Made by a program: the position numbers and the translations under genes. Shown one piece after another: positions 26,399 through 34,796 of a stretch of 64,000 nt of DNA (its first letter is position 1; each line of letters starts with the position of its first letter). Under the pieces are notes generated by a model, which saw only the letters and a list, made by a program, of their open reading frames with translations, ran no database searches and was not told the origin of the DNA. Source of the DNA: Crossiella sp. S99.2 (GTDB lineage Bacteria > Actinomycetota > Actinomycetes > Mycobacteriales > Pseudonocardiaceae); assembly GCF_023094165.1 (NCBI RefSeq), contig NZ_JALMDK010000003.1, positions 248,001 to 312,000 of the forward strand. The letters are read 5' to 3'.

Positions 26399-26632
26399 AT
26401 GGCACGCTGGCCACCGCACCTAGCCGGTCGAGCCAAGCCCGGTCGCACGACGCCAACCACGCGATCCACGCCGCGCGGCACACACGCACCCTAGTCCGGG
26501 CCACACCGGCGCCGGGTGGTCGAACTCCTCCTCCCTCCGCCCCCGAGAGTGGCCGAACTTCCCGGTGCCCGCGCGTTCCCGATCACGGGATCCGAGCCCG
26601 CCCGGCAATCTGGCTGGCTAGTGTGGGTGATC

Positions 26633-27190
26633 ATGAGCGAGCAAAAGGAACGCATGCTGCGCGGCGAGCTGTACCGCGACAACGATCCCGTGCTGGTCGC
26701 CGAGCGCAGGCATTGCCAGCAGTTGGTGGACCGGTTCAACGCGACCCGCTCCGGTGAGGACGAGGCGCGGCAACAGATCCTGACCGAGCTGCTCGGCGGG
26801 ATCGGCGCCGGATCGTGGATCATGCCACGGTTCCAGTGTGACTTTGGCTACCTCATTCGCATGGGGGACAACAGTTTCATCAACTACGACGCGATCCTGA
26901 TGGACTGCGCGCCGATCACCATCGGCAACGACGTGTCCATCGGCCCGCGGGCTCAGCTGCTCACCTCGTTGCACCCGATCGAGGATCACGAGCAGCGGCG
27001 GCAACGCTGGGAGACCGCGGCACCGATCATCATCGGGGACAACGCCTGGCTCGGCGGTGGGGTCATCGTCTGCCCCGGCGTGACCATCGGCGCGAACACC
27101 GTGGTCGGCGCGGGCAGCGTGGTGACCAGGGATTTGCCCGAGCGGGTGCTGGCCGTCGGCAACCCGTGCCGGGTGATCAGGGACTTGTGA
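26633..27190 (+). CDS. Sugar O-acetyltransferase (LacA/NodL/Maa type)
   Basis: 185 aa left-handed beta-helix acetyltransferase. The N-terminal Maa domain (KERMLRGELYRDNDPVLVAER) is followed by hexapeptide repeats (ITIGNDVSIGPRAQLLTSLHPI with the catalytic His; IIIGDNAWLGGGVIVCPGVTIGANTVVGAGSVVTRDLPE). It transfers acetyl from acetyl-CoA to a sugar hydroxyl. ATG 26633 has a box TAGTGT (26619-26624) 8 nt upstream, consistent with a leaderless transcript. It is monocistronic. Confidence 0.88.
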   Translation: MSEQKERMLRGELYRDNDPVLVAERRHCQQLVDRFNATRSGEDEARQQILTELLGGIGAGSWIMPRFQCDFGYLIRMGDNSFINYDAILMDCAPITIGNDVSIGPRAQLLTSLHPIEDHEQRRQRWETAAPIIIGDNAWLGGGVIVCPGVTIGANTVVGAGSVVTRDLPERVLAVGNPCRVIRDL

Positions 27191-27206
27191 GGTCCTGACC
27201 TGCGGC

Positions 27207-27223
27207 ATTACCTCTGAGGTAAT
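27207..27223. promoter_or_regulatory. Perfect palindrome, likely operator
   Basis: ATTACCTC-T-GAGGTAAT is an exact 8-bp inverted repeat around one base. It is AT-rich for this genome and lies 72 bp upstream of the membrane-protein start at 27295. No regulator gene is adjacent. Confidence 0.5.
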
Positions 27224-27294
27224 CGACAGCTTGACCTGTGACGGGAGATCGTCATGTCCACAAGGACAGCCGAACTTCCGATCAAGGAGTCACG

Positions 27295-27699
27295 ATGACC
27301 ACTCAGGTTTCCGCCGCCACCGCCAATCCCACCGGTCTGCTCCGCCTCGCCCTGCGGCTGGACGCGGTGGCCTCCGGCGCTATGGGTGTGCTTCTGCTGC
27401 TGGGCAGCTCCTTCCTCGCTGAGTTGCTGGGCCTGCCCGCCGGACTGCTGCTCGGGGCGGGTGTGGTGCTGGTCGTGTTCGCGGCCGGGGTCGCCACCGT
27501 GGGGATGCGGCGGCAGCTCAGCCGGGTTGGTGCCTGGGAGATCGTGGTGATCAACGCACTGTGGGTCGCGGCCAGCGTCGCGATCGCCGTCACCCTGCCG
27601 ACGACCAGCTTGGGAGTAGCGTTTGTGCTGGTCCAGGCTGCGGCGGTAGCGGTGTTCGCGGAGCTGCAGGTGATCGGGCTGCGCCGGTCCGCCCGCTAG
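27295..27699 (+). CDS. Small four-helix membrane protein
   Basis: 134 aa with four hydrophobic helices (~28-46, 50-68, 80-98, 103-124), for instance GVLLLLGSSFLAELLGLPAGLLLGAGVVLVVFAAG. AAGGAG precedes the ATG at 27295. It resembles generic DoxX-like or SPW-type small integral proteins without a clear family. A palindromic operator candidate lies upstream and an NmrA-like reductase gene with its own promoter downstream. Function is unknown. Confidence 0.65.
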   Translation: MTTQVSAATANPTGLLRLALRLDAVASGAMGVLLLLGSSFLAELLGLPAGLLLGAGVVLVVFAAGVATVGMRRQLSRVGAWEIVVINALWVAASVAIAVTLPTTSLGVAFVLVQAAAVAVFAELQVIGLRRSAR

Positions 27700-27708
27700 T
27701 CCCGTGAC

Positions 27709-27737
27709 TTGTCCAGGGCCTCGGTGGTCGCTACAGT
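27709..27737 (+). promoter_or_regulatory. SigA-type promoter of the NmrA-like gene
   Basis: TTGTCC (27709-27714), a 17-nt spacer and TACAGT (27732-27737). The predicted +1 near 27744 leaves a ~28-nt leader with GGGGGAG before the ATG at 27772. Confidence 0.6.
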
Positions 27738-27771
27738 GGCGCTCCATTCAAACTTGAGTAATGGGGGAGTC

Positions 27772-28644
27772 ATGCGGATTCTGGTCACCGGGGCCAGCGG
27801 AACCGTCGGCGGCGAGGTACTGCGGCAACTGCTCGCCGCCGGGCACACGGTGCGAGCACTCACTCGGGATCCGGGCCGGGCCGGCCTGCCCGAGGCTGCC
27901 GAGGTCCTCCGCGGGGACCTGACCGCCCCGGAGACGCTCACCGGGGTGTTCGAGAACGTGGATCGGCTCTTTCTGGCACCTGCTTTCGCTGTGTCGGCAA
28001 CGGTGAACGACGTGCTGGTGACCGCGACCGCCGCCGGTCTGCGACGGATCGTGACGCTGTCCTCGGGTGCGGTGGTGGAGGACGAACCCGGCTACGGGGA
28101 CGCCGACTACCACCACGCCGACGAGGTGACCGTGGAACAGGCGGTGGAGGCCGCCGGGGTTGAGTGGACACACGTGCGGGCCGGGGAGTTCATGGCCAAC
28201 ACACTGGACTGGGCACCCGCCATCCGGACCACGGGTGTGGTGCGCTCGCCCTTCGGCAAGATCGCCTCCGGAATGGTGCACGAGGCGGATATCGCCGCGG
28301 TCGCGATCGCGGCGCTCACCGAGGACGGACACCACGGCGCCAAGTACGTGCTCACCGGACCCGAGCTGATCACCCCGCCGGAGCAGGTCGCCGCGATCGG
28401 CGCGGCGATCGGGCGCGACCTGCGCTTCGAGGCGATCAGCCCGGACCAGGCGCGGGCGGACTGGCTGGCCCAGGGCTATGGCCGGACTTTCGTAGAGTGG
28501 ATGCTGGGGCCAGAGGACGCTCCTGTCTCCGAATCGGATTTGGTGGGGGCGGCGGAGTTGACCGATGACGTCGAGCGGGTGCTGAACCGGCCCGCTCGCA
28601 CCTACGCGCGATGGGCGGCCGATCATGCCGACGACTTCCGGTAG
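27772..28644 (+). CDS. NAD(P)-binding NmrA-like/atypical SDR protein
   Basis: 290 aa. N-terminal GASGTVGGEVLRQLLAAG nucleotide-binding motif, then RALTRDP, RIVTLSSGAVV, and the atypical-SDR pattern WTHVRAGEFMANTL. Family members reduce quinones (QOR2-like) or act as redox sensors (NmrA). The catalytic YxxxK of classical SDRs is not evident. SD GGGGGAG and an upstream promoter support ATG 27772. A helix-turn-helix gene follows and may be in the same transcript. Confidence 0.82.
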   Translation: MRILVTGASGTVGGEVLRQLLAAGHTVRALTRDPGRAGLPEAAEVLRGDLTAPETLTGVFENVDRLFLAPAFAVSATVNDVLVTATAAGLRRIVTLSSGAVVEDEPGYGDADYHHADEVTVEQAVEAAGVEWTHVRAGEFMANTLDWAPAIRTTGVVRSPFGKIASGMVHEADIAAVAIAALTEDGHHGAKYVLTGPELITPPEQVAAIGAAIGRDLRFEAISPDQARADWLAQGYGRTFVEWMLGPEDAPVSESDLVGAAELTDDVERVLNRPARTYARWAADHADDFR

Positions 28645-28831
28645 GCGGGGGCCGAGGAGTCCCGCCCGAGACAGTCTCACCCGTGACAGCCGCGGCGAGC
28701 CGGCCACCGGCGGCAGGACCGCCGCGGCCAGGAATGGCTGGCACGAAGGCGACGCGACCGCGGTGCCGCCGTCCGCCTCGGTCACGACCCTCACGGGCAC
28801 GGTTCAGCGTTCCCGGCCTGGACCAGGTCGT

Positions 28832-29632
28832 GTGGCCACCACGACCCAGGCCACGCGGCCGGTCGGCGAACTGCTCCGTGAGTGGCGGGACCGCAGGCGG
28901 CTCAGCCAGCTCGAGTTGTCGGTGCGGGCCGACATCTCCACCCGGCACCTCAGCTTCGTGGAGACCGGGCGATCCAAGCCAAGCCGGGACATGCTCCTGC
29001 ACCTGGCCGAGCACCTGGACCTGCCACTACGGGAACGCAATCACCTCCTTCTCGCCGCTGGATACGCGCCGGTCTACGCCGAGTCGGCACTGGATTCGCC
29101 GCACATGACCGCGGTCCGGACCGCGGTGCGGCAGATCCTCACCGCCCATGAGCCTTACCCGGCCGTCGTCGTCGACCGGGCCTGGACCATGGTCGAGGCC
29201 AACACCAGCATCGGCGTGCTGACCGAGTCGGTGCGACCGGACCTGCTGGTGCCACCGGTGAACGTGCTGCGTGCCAGCCTGCATCCCGAAGGGCTCGCGC
29301 CGCGGATCGCGAACCTGGGGGAGTGGCGGGCACATCTGCTGGGCCGGCTGCGGCGGCAGGTGGCGATGACCGCCGATCCGGTGTTGACCGAGTTGTACGA
29401 GGAACTGTCCGGCTATCCGTGCGCCGAGCCGGAGCCGGAGATCGAGCTGCCCGGACCGGGCGAGGTCGTGGTGCCGCTACGCGTGCGCCACGAGGGCCAG
29501 GAGCTGACCTTCTTCAGCATGGTCGCCACGTTCGGCACACCGGCGGACATCACCGTCTCCGAACTGGCGATCGAGTCGTTCTTTCCCGCCGACGAGGCGA
29601 CCGAGACCGTGTTGCGCGCGCGGCGGGGTTGA
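28832..29632 (+). CDS. XRE-family regulator with MmyB-like ligand domain
   Basis: 266 aa. The N-terminal Cro/C1 HTH is GELLREWRDRRRLSQLELSVRADISTRHLSFVETGRSKPS; the C-terminal MmyB-type ligand-binding domain follows (YPAVVVDRAWTMVEANTSIGVL; ELTFFSMVATFGTPADITVSELAIESFFPAD). GTG 28832 is preferred because family similarity begins about there; longer in-frame starts add ~69 unpatterned residues that overlap the upstream gene. In actinomycetes this family is often placed next to SDR-type genes that it controls, here the NmrA-like gene. Confidence 0.85.
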   Translation: MATTTQATRPVGELLREWRDRRRLSQLELSVRADISTRHLSFVETGRSKPSRDMLLHLAEHLDLPLRERNHLLLAAGYAPVYAESALDSPHMTAVRTAVRQILTAHEPYPAVVVDRAWTMVEANTSIGVLTESVRPDLLVPPVNVLRASLHPEGLAPRIANLGEWRAHLLGRLRRQVAMTADPVLTELYEELSGYPCAEPEPEIELPGPGEVVVPLRVRHEGQELTFFSMVATFGTPADITVSELAIESFFPADEATETVLRARRG

Positions 29633-29666
29633 CCGACTCAGTTGATCGGGTTCATCGTCTGCCTCC

Positions 29667-30032
29667 TCACTGCGCCCACGGGGGCGCGAACACCTGACCG
29701 TTCAGCTCCGTCGAGATGCCCGCGCTCGTGCACACCAGGACCGAGAGCGGGCACTCGGCGGTGTTGCGTAAGGCGAACAGCTCGCCGGGCGCGATGGTCA
29801 GCGCCATGCCCGGCGGGACCACCCGTTCGACCCCGTCCACGGTCGCGGTCAGCGGGCCGTCCACGGGCACGAAGACCTCCTCACGATCGACCGTGTGCGC
29901 CTCGCCCGCGCTGCCGGCGCCCAGCTCCAGCCAGCACACCGCCAGCTCCCGGCCGCCGAGGCTCGGGGTGGAGACGGGATGGAATGTGTTGGCGCCCAGG
30001 GAGAACGTCGGTCCGGGGTAGGTCCTGTTCAT
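29667..30032 (-). CDS. Cupin-domain protein
   Basis: 121 aa single cupin barrel. Cupin motif 1 is degenerate: GEAHTVDREEVFVPVDGPLTATVDG has H, E and E but lacks the full HxH; motif 2 PGMALTIAPGELFALRN has no metal-ligand histidine. GGAGGG lies just before the ATG at 30032. It is divergent from a MarR gene across a 119-bp region with two GC-palindromes. It could be a sensor or isomerase-like protein; substrate unknown. Confidence 0.75.
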   Translation of the reverse strand: MNRTYPGPTFSLGANTFHPVSTPSLGGRELAVCWLELGAGSAGEAHTVDREEVFVPVDGPLTATVDGVERVVPPGMALTIAPGELFALRNTAECPLSVLVCTSAGISTELNGQVFAPPWAQ

Positions 30033-30053
30033 CTGTCCCTCCAGCGAGATGGT

Positions 30054-30088
30054 CAAGCGGCTTGTCGAGATTGAAGGTAAAGCAGCTT
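30054..30088. promoter_or_regulatory. Two MarR-type operator candidates
   Basis: CAAGCGGCTTG (30054-30064) and AAGCAGCTT (30080-30088) are related odd-length palindromes (AAGC-N-GCTT) with centres 25 bp apart, located between the divergent cupin and marR genes. Confidence 0.5.
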
Positions 30089-30151
30089 GACCACATCGCG
30101 CAAGTCGGTGTTGAATGCAGACGGGCGAACGAGCGGATCTAGGGTGGCGCC

Positions 30152-30604
30152 ATGGCCGAGAGGCAGCTTCCCGTGACGCTCGCGATGGTGTTCCGGTTGA
30201 TGAACGACCGCGTGCACGCGCGGATGGACGAGCAGGGATATCCCGGGCTGCGGCCCGCCTACGGATACGCCTTCAACTTCCTGTCCCACAACCCCACGAC
30301 GACCGCGGTGGCGCTGGCCATCCATCTTGGGGTCACCAAACAGGCGGCGGTGCAGCTCGTCGAGGAACTGGAGAACCAGGGCTTTGTGGCGCGGCGCCCA
30401 CACCCGGGCGATGGCCGCGCCAAGATCGTCGAACTGACCGAACGAGGCAGGCAGTGCATCCAGGAAGTCGAGCTGATGTGGCTGGAGGAGGAGGAACGTT
30501 GGGAACAACTGGTTGGTAAGCAGGCGCTGGAGGAGGTGCGATTCGCGCTCTGGGCCTACGTGCGAAATTCAGAGCGACCGGTCGGACTGCGACCACTCTG
30601 GTGA
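30152..30604 (+). CDS. MarR-family transcriptional regulator
   Basis: 150 aa winged-helix dimer. Core: TTTAVALAIHLGVTKQAAVQLVEELENQGFVARRPHPGDGRAKIVELTERG (~47-98), with the wing DGRAK. N- and C-terminal helices for dimerisation are present. The gene is divergent from the cupin gene; twin palindromes between them are likely its sites. Ligand unknown. Confidence 0.88.
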   Translation: MAERQLPVTLAMVFRLMNDRVHARMDEQGYPGLRPAYGYAFNFLSHNPTTTAVALAIHLGVTKQAAVQLVEELENQGFVARRPHPGDGRAKIVELTERGRQCIQEVELMWLEEEERWEQLVGKQALEEVRFALWAYVRNSERPVGLRPLW

Positions 30605-31093
30605 CACGTTCCGGTGGCGAGGGCCTGAGCTGACGGGCCGGTGACCGTCGTGGACATGACCGTCAGCGCGGACGGCGGTCAGGGCGGCGGGCGGCGACCA
30701 GGCTGACGAAGGGCCAGTGCGGTGCGGGCCGTGCTGGGCTGGGTTCCAGGGCGCTTCCGCCTGGCGGATCGTCGTCGCTTGTTGGACTGGCGCAGGGCTG
30801 GGACTGGCGGCGTTTGGCCGAGTCAGGTGCGTCGGCGCGACTTGCTCGGGCAGCGACTGGTCAGGGCGTGGCTGGTCGCGAGCCACTGTCGCAGGTCAGA
30901 CCTGCGTGGCGGCGGACATGATCGAGTTCGCCAGAGTCGCGCACTGGGTGAGTGGTCTCGGTGGATTGGTCGAAGGCCGGATCGGCCTAGGCCAGGGCGG
31001 CGGGACTGTGCAGGCGGTGCCGAGCCGGAGCTGGAGCCTGTGCCGAGCCGGAGCCTGTGGCGGGCTTGGCTGAGGTGACCTCGCCGGTGCTGC
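30605..31093. other. 489-bp stretch without a supported gene
   Basis: Open frames here lack family features and consistent third-position GC bias. Visible elements: a perfect palindrome GCAGGTC-A-GACCTGC (30891-30905) and a 15-bp direct repeat GTGCCGAGCCGGAGC at 31017 and 31040. It is probably the downstream region of two converging genes with decayed sequence. Confidence 0.5.
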
Positions 31094-31708
31094 TCAGTTG
31101 GCCGGGGTGACCGGGCGGAGTGAGCTGAGCAGCAGCTCGGTGAAGTCCGCGCCGATCTCGGTGACGCTCTTCGGGCCGCTTGGGCGGTACCAGACCGCCA
31201 TGTGGTGGATGGCGCCGAAGAAGGAGTGCGTCACCAGGTCCGCCGAGATGTCCGGGCGGAACTCGCCGGCGCGCTGGCCTTCTTCGACCAGGCCACGGAA
31301 GCGCTCGTGGTAGCGGCGGCGTTCGGCGCGGACCGTGGCCAGGGTGGTCGGCGGGAGGTGGTGCATCTCGCGGAAGAACACCGTCACCTCGCGCAGGCTG
31401 TTCGCGCTGCTGGTCACCACGTCCTCGGCGGCGGCGCGCAGGCGTTCGGCTGGCGAGCCGGAGCTGGTCGCGATCTGTTCGAGGCGGTACGTCTGCAGGA
31501 ACAGCAGGCGCCGGTAGACCTCGTGCAGTAGCTCTGCCTTGGACTTGAAGTAGTGGTAGAGCCCGCCCTTGGTCACCCCGGCGGCGTCGGCGATCTCCTG
31601 GACCGAGGTGGCCGGGTAGCCCTTGTCGGCGAACAGGCGCGTTGCGGCCTCGACCAGTCGTTCCGGGACAAACCGGTCGGTCGGTGCGGACTCGGATCGT
31701 GCTGACAC
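31094..31708 (-). CDS. TetR/AcrR repressor of the adjacent HAD-APH-ACAD operon
   Basis: 204 aa. HTH SVQEIADAAGVTKGGLYHYFKSKAELL (~35-60). The ligand domain (VTVFFREMHHLPPTTLATVRAERRRYHERFRGLVEEGQRAG) resembles KstR2/FadR-type sensors of acyl-CoAs. GTG 31708. It is divergent from a predicted fatty-acid oxidation operon whose promoter contains a CCNACCGGTNGG palindrome; a near-identical AACCGGTCGG lies within its own coding start (31671-31680). Acyl-CoA or hydroxyacyl-CoA is a reasonable inducer (inference). Confidence 0.88.
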   Translation of the reverse strand: MSARSESAPTDRFVPERLVEAATRLFADKGYPATSVQEIADAAGVTKGGLYHYFKSKAELLHEVYRRLLFLQTYRLEQIATSSGSPAERLRAAAEDVVTSSANSLREVTVFFREMHHLPPTTLATVRAERRRYHERFRGLVEEGQRAGEFRPDISADLVTHSFFGAIHHMAVWYRPSGPKSVTEIGADFTELLLSSLRPVTPAN

Positions 31709-31760
31709 AGTGCTGATACTGCCACTAACTGGGGTGATTCACTGCACCCGATGAGCGGCA

Positions 31761-31796
31761 TTGCCGACATTCCAACCGGTCGGTAACCTCCGTGGG
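31761..31796 (+). promoter_or_regulatory. Promoter with embedded TetR-type operator, leaderless transcript
   Basis: TTGCCG (31761-31766), a 17-nt spacer and TAACCT (31784-31789) place +1 at 31797, exactly the GTG start of the HAD gene. CCAACCGGTCGG (31772-31783), a CCNACCGGTNGG palindrome, fills the spacer, so bound repressor would block RNA polymerase. Confidence 0.65.
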
Positions 31797-32459
31797 GTGG
31801 CATTGACGGACACCCGAGAGATCGACGCGCTGGTGGTGGACTACGGCGGGGTGCTGACCACCTCGATCCGGTCGTCCTTCCGCGACTGGTGCGAGGCCGA
31901 CGGCATCACCCAGGACAGCCTGCGCGGCTTGCTCGGCGACTGGCTGGGCGCGCGGGCCGAGCCCGGCAACCCGATCCATCTGCTGGAGACCGGCGAGCTG
32001 GACACCGGCGAGTTCGAGCGGCATCTGGCCGCCCGGCTCACCTCCGTGGACGGCCGGGCCATCGACTCGAAGGGACTGATCCGGCGGATGTTCGCCGGGG
32101 TGGGTCCGGATGAGGCGATGCTCGACCTGTTGCGGGATGCCCGCGAGGCCGGGCTGCGTACCGCGCTGCTGTCCAACAGCTGGGGCGGCGGCTACCCGAT
32201 GGAGCGGCTGCGCGAGCTGTGCGAGGTGATCGTGATCAGCGGCGAGGTCGGGCTGCGTAAACCCGACGCGGCGATCTACGAGCACACCCTGGAGCGGCTG
32301 GGGCTGCCCGCGGGGCGCTGCGTGTTCGTCGACGACGCGGAGCCGAACGTGCTGGGTGCGCGGGCGGTGGGCATGCACGCGGTGTGGCACACCGACGCGG
32401 CCAGCACCATCGCGGCGGTGACGGCGCTCGCGCCGGCGCTGGCGGGAGGATCGGCATGA
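31797..32459 (+). CDS. HAD-superfamily hydrolase (ACAD10 N-terminal-domain-like)
   Basis: 220 aa HAD protein. Motif I is VVDYGGVLT, in which the usual second aspartate (general acid) is Gly, as in the DxGGVL subgroup. Motif II LLSNSWGGG, motif III lysine GLRKPDAAIY, and motif IV FVDDAEPNVLGA are intact. GTG 31797 is set by the promoter and also lacks any SD. Its stop overlaps the kinase gene start by 4 nt. In vertebrate ACAD10 a HAD domain is fused ahead of an APH-like kinase and an acyl-CoA dehydrogenase, the same order as the next two genes. Its own substrate is unknown. Confidence 0.85.
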   Translation: MALTDTREIDALVVDYGGVLTTSIRSSFRDWCEADGITQDSLRGLLGDWLGARAEPGNPIHLLETGELDTGEFERHLAARLTSVDGRAIDSKGLIRRMFAGVGPDEAMLDLLRDAREAGLRTALLSNSWGGGYPMERLRELCEVIVISGEVGLRKPDAAIYEHTLERLGLPAGRCVFVDDAEPNVLGARAVGMHAVWHTDAASTIAAVTALAPALAGGSA

Positions 32460-33568
32460 GTGGACCGGAGAACACGGGCAAGCCCAGGACCCTGGAGGGG
32501 TCCGGAGCCTCCGCGGGCGAATCCTCCGGAGTCCCCGCGGGCGGATCAGGGGAGCTGCCGGGCCTTGATCTCGGGCGATTCCGCGCTTACCTCGACGAGC
32601 AGCGGCCCGGACTGCGCGCCGGGGAGCTGACCGCCGAACTCATCGCGGGCGGGCGGTCCAACCTGACCTACTCCGTCAGTGACGGAGTGCACGACTGGGT
32701 GTTGCGGCGGCCGCCGCTCGGGCATGTGCTGGCCACCGCGCACGACATGGGCCGGGAGTACCGGGTGATCACCGCGTTGCGGGACACCGCGGTGCCGGTG
32801 CCCACCACCGTGCTGCTCTGCGCCGATCCGGAGGTGCTGGGCGCGCCCTTCTACCTCATGGACCGGACGCCTGGGCAGGTGTTGCGCACGCGGTCCGACG
32901 CCGCCTGGCTGCGGCCGGAACAGGCTCGGGCGTTGTCGCTGGAACTGGTGGAGGTCCTGGCAGACCTGCACGCCGTGGCGCCCGAGTCGGTGGGCCTGGC
33001 GGATTTCGGGCGGCCGGACGGGTTCCTGACCCGGCAAGTCAACCGGTGGAAGAAGCAGCTGGACGCCTCGCGGAGCAGGGAACTGGCCGGGATCGACGAC
33101 CTGCACGCCCAGCTCGGCGCGCGGATCCCGGAATCCGGAGCACCCGCGATCCTGCACGGCGACTATCGGCTGGGCAACGTCCTGGTCGGCGCGGATCCGC
33201 TGGGCATCACCGGAGTGCTGGACTGGGAGATGTCCACCCTGGGCGATCCGCTGACCGACCTGGGACTGCTGGTGGTCTACAACCACGACCTCGGCGCGGC
33301 CGGTGAGGAGATCTCCGGCAGCAACTCCGTGCCCGGACTGGCCGGCACCGACGAGCTGATCGCGCACTACGCCCAGCACGGCGGCCGCGACGTCGGCCGG
33401 CTGAACTGGTACGTGGCGCTGAGCTTCTTCAAGCTCGCAGTGATCGTGGAGGGCATCCACTTCCGGTTCGTGGCCGGCAAAACCGTCGGCGCGGGCTTCG
33501 ACAAGATCGGCAAACTCACGCCCCTGCTGGTGAGCAGCGGGCTGAACGCACTGGCAGAGGAGAGCTAG
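32456..33568 (+). CDS. APH-fold kinase, ACAD10/11- and LvaA-like
   Basis: 370 aa. Catalytic loop ILHGDYRLGNVLV (~238-250) with the canonical Asp, and metal segment GVLDWEMSTLGDPLTDLGLLVVYN (~258-281), typical of the phosphotransferase linked to acyl-CoA dehydrogenases. N-lobe: ELIAGGRSNLTYSVSDG and VLRRPPLG. Human ACAD10/11 and Pseudomonas LvaA use such a kinase to phosphorylate the 4-hydroxyl of 4-hydroxyacyl-CoAs. ATG 32456 overlaps the HAD gene by 4 nt, and the ACAD gene begins immediately after the stop. The first ~35 residues are low complexity (STG/PAG-rich) and may be a linker remnant. Confidence 0.88.
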   Translation: MSGPENTGKPRTLEGSGASAGESSGVPAGGSGELPGLDLGRFRAYLDEQRPGLRAGELTAELIAGGRSNLTYSVSDGVHDWVLRRPPLGHVLATAHDMGREYRVITALRDTAVPVPTTVLLCADPEVLGAPFYLMDRTPGQVLRTRSDAAWLRPEQARALSLELVEVLADLHAVAPESVGLADFGRPDGFLTRQVNRWKKQLDASRSRELAGIDDLHAQLGARIPESGAPAILHGDYRLGNVLVGADPLGITGVLDWEMSTLGDPLTDLGLLVVYNHDLGAAGEEISGSNSVPGLAGTDELIAHYAQHGGRDVGRLNWYVALSFFKLAVIVEGIHFRFVAGKTVGAGFDKIGKLTPLLVSSGLNALAEES

Positions 33569-34780
33569 ATGGACTTCGCCCTCGACGAGCGGACCCTCGA
33601 ACTGCGCGAGAAGCTGCTGGCGTTCATGGATTCCCACATCTACCCGGCCGAGCAGGAGCTGCTCGGCAAGGACGTCGCGCCCGGCGCGGAGTGGGACCGG
33701 CCGTCGGTGATGGAAGACCTCAAGGAGGAGGCGCGCAGGCGTGGCCTGTGGAACCTGTTCCTGCCCGGCGCGCACGGCGCGGGGCTGACCAACCTCCAGT
33801 ACGCCTCGCTGGCCGAGATCACCGGCCACAGCCCGAGCCTGGCCCCGGAGGCGCTCAACTGCGCCGCGCCGGACACCGGCAACATGGAACTGCTGGCCGA
33901 GTTCGGCTCCGAGACGCAGCAGCGGCGGTGGCTGGAACCGTTGCTGGGCGGGCAGATCCGCTCCGCGTTCTGCATGACCGAGCCGGAGGTGGCCTCCTCT
34001 GACGCGAGCAACATCGCCACCCGGATCGAGCGCGACGGCGACCATTACGTGGTCAACGGCCGCAAGTGGTACGCCTCCGGTGCGATGAGCCCGGACTGCG
34101 CGGTGCTCATCGTCATGGGCAAGACCGACCCCGGCGCGGAACGGCACCGCCAGCAGAGCATGATCATTGTCCCGTCGGACACCCCCGGCGTGGACATCAA
34201 GCGCGGCATGCACGTCTTCGGCTACACCGACGGCGCGCACGGCGGGCACGCCGAGGTGGTGTTCACCAACGTCCGGGTGCCCGTGGAGAACCTGGTCGCC
34301 GGCGAGGGTGACGGGTTCGCCATCGCGCAGGCCCGGCTCGGGCCCGGCCGGATCCACCACTGCATGCGCCTGGTCGGCATGGCCGAGCGTGCCCTGGAAC
34401 TGATGTGCCGGCGGGCACTGGACCGGGTCGCCTTCGGCAAACCCCTGGCCGAGCAGGGCGTGGTGCGGGAGTGGATCGCCGAATCCCGGGTGCGCATCGA
34501 GCAGACCCGCCTGCTGGTGCTCAAGACCGCGTGGCTGATGGACACCGTGGGCAACAAGGGCGCGCACACCGAGATCCAGGCGATCAAGATCGCCACCCCG
34601 CGGATGACCGAATGGGTGGTGGACAAGGCGATCCAGGCGCACGGCGCGGGCGGGGTCAGCCAGGACCTGCCACTGGCGCACCTGTGGGCCCAGGGCCGCA
34701 CGCTGCGACTGGCCGACGGTCCGGACGAGGTGCACCTGGCCTCGCTGGCGCGGCGGGAACTGAAGAAGTACAAGGGCTAG
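33569..34780 (+). CDS. Acyl-CoA dehydrogenase (ACAD10/11-type)
   Basis: 403 aa FAD-dependent acyl-CoA dehydrogenase. N-terminal helices MDFALDERTLELREKLLAFM; FAD-loop FCMTEPEVASSDASNIAT (~134-151); mid-domain VNGRKWYASGAMSPDCAVLIVMGKTDP; C-terminal VAFGKPLAEQGVVREWIAESRVRIEQTRLL and KAIQAHGAGGVSQDLPLAHLWAQGRTLRLADGPDEVH. The WYASG...LMGKTD pattern and GPDEVH tail are those of the ACAD11-like subfamily, in which the base is not the medium-chain Glu376. It starts directly after the kinase stop. It probably converts a phosphorylated hydroxyacyl-CoA to the enoyl-CoA (inference). Confidence 0.9.
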   Translation: MDFALDERTLELREKLLAFMDSHIYPAEQELLGKDVAPGAEWDRPSVMEDLKEEARRRGLWNLFLPGAHGAGLTNLQYASLAEITGHSPSLAPEALNCAAPDTGNMELLAEFGSETQQRRWLEPLLGGQIRSAFCMTEPEVASSDASNIATRIERDGDHYVVNGRKWYASGAMSPDCAVLIVMGKTDPGAERHRQQSMIIVPSDTPGVDIKRGMHVFGYTDGAHGGHAEVVFTNVRVPVENLVAGEGDGFAIAQARLGPGRIHHCMRLVGMAERALELMCRRALDRVAFGKPLAEQGVVREWIAESRVRIEQTRLLVLKTAWLMDTVGNKGAHTEIQAIKIATPRMTEWVVDKAIQAHGAGGVSQDLPLAHLWAQGRTLRLADGPDEVHLASLARRELKKYKG

Positions 34781-34796
34781 ACAGTGAGGAACCGGG

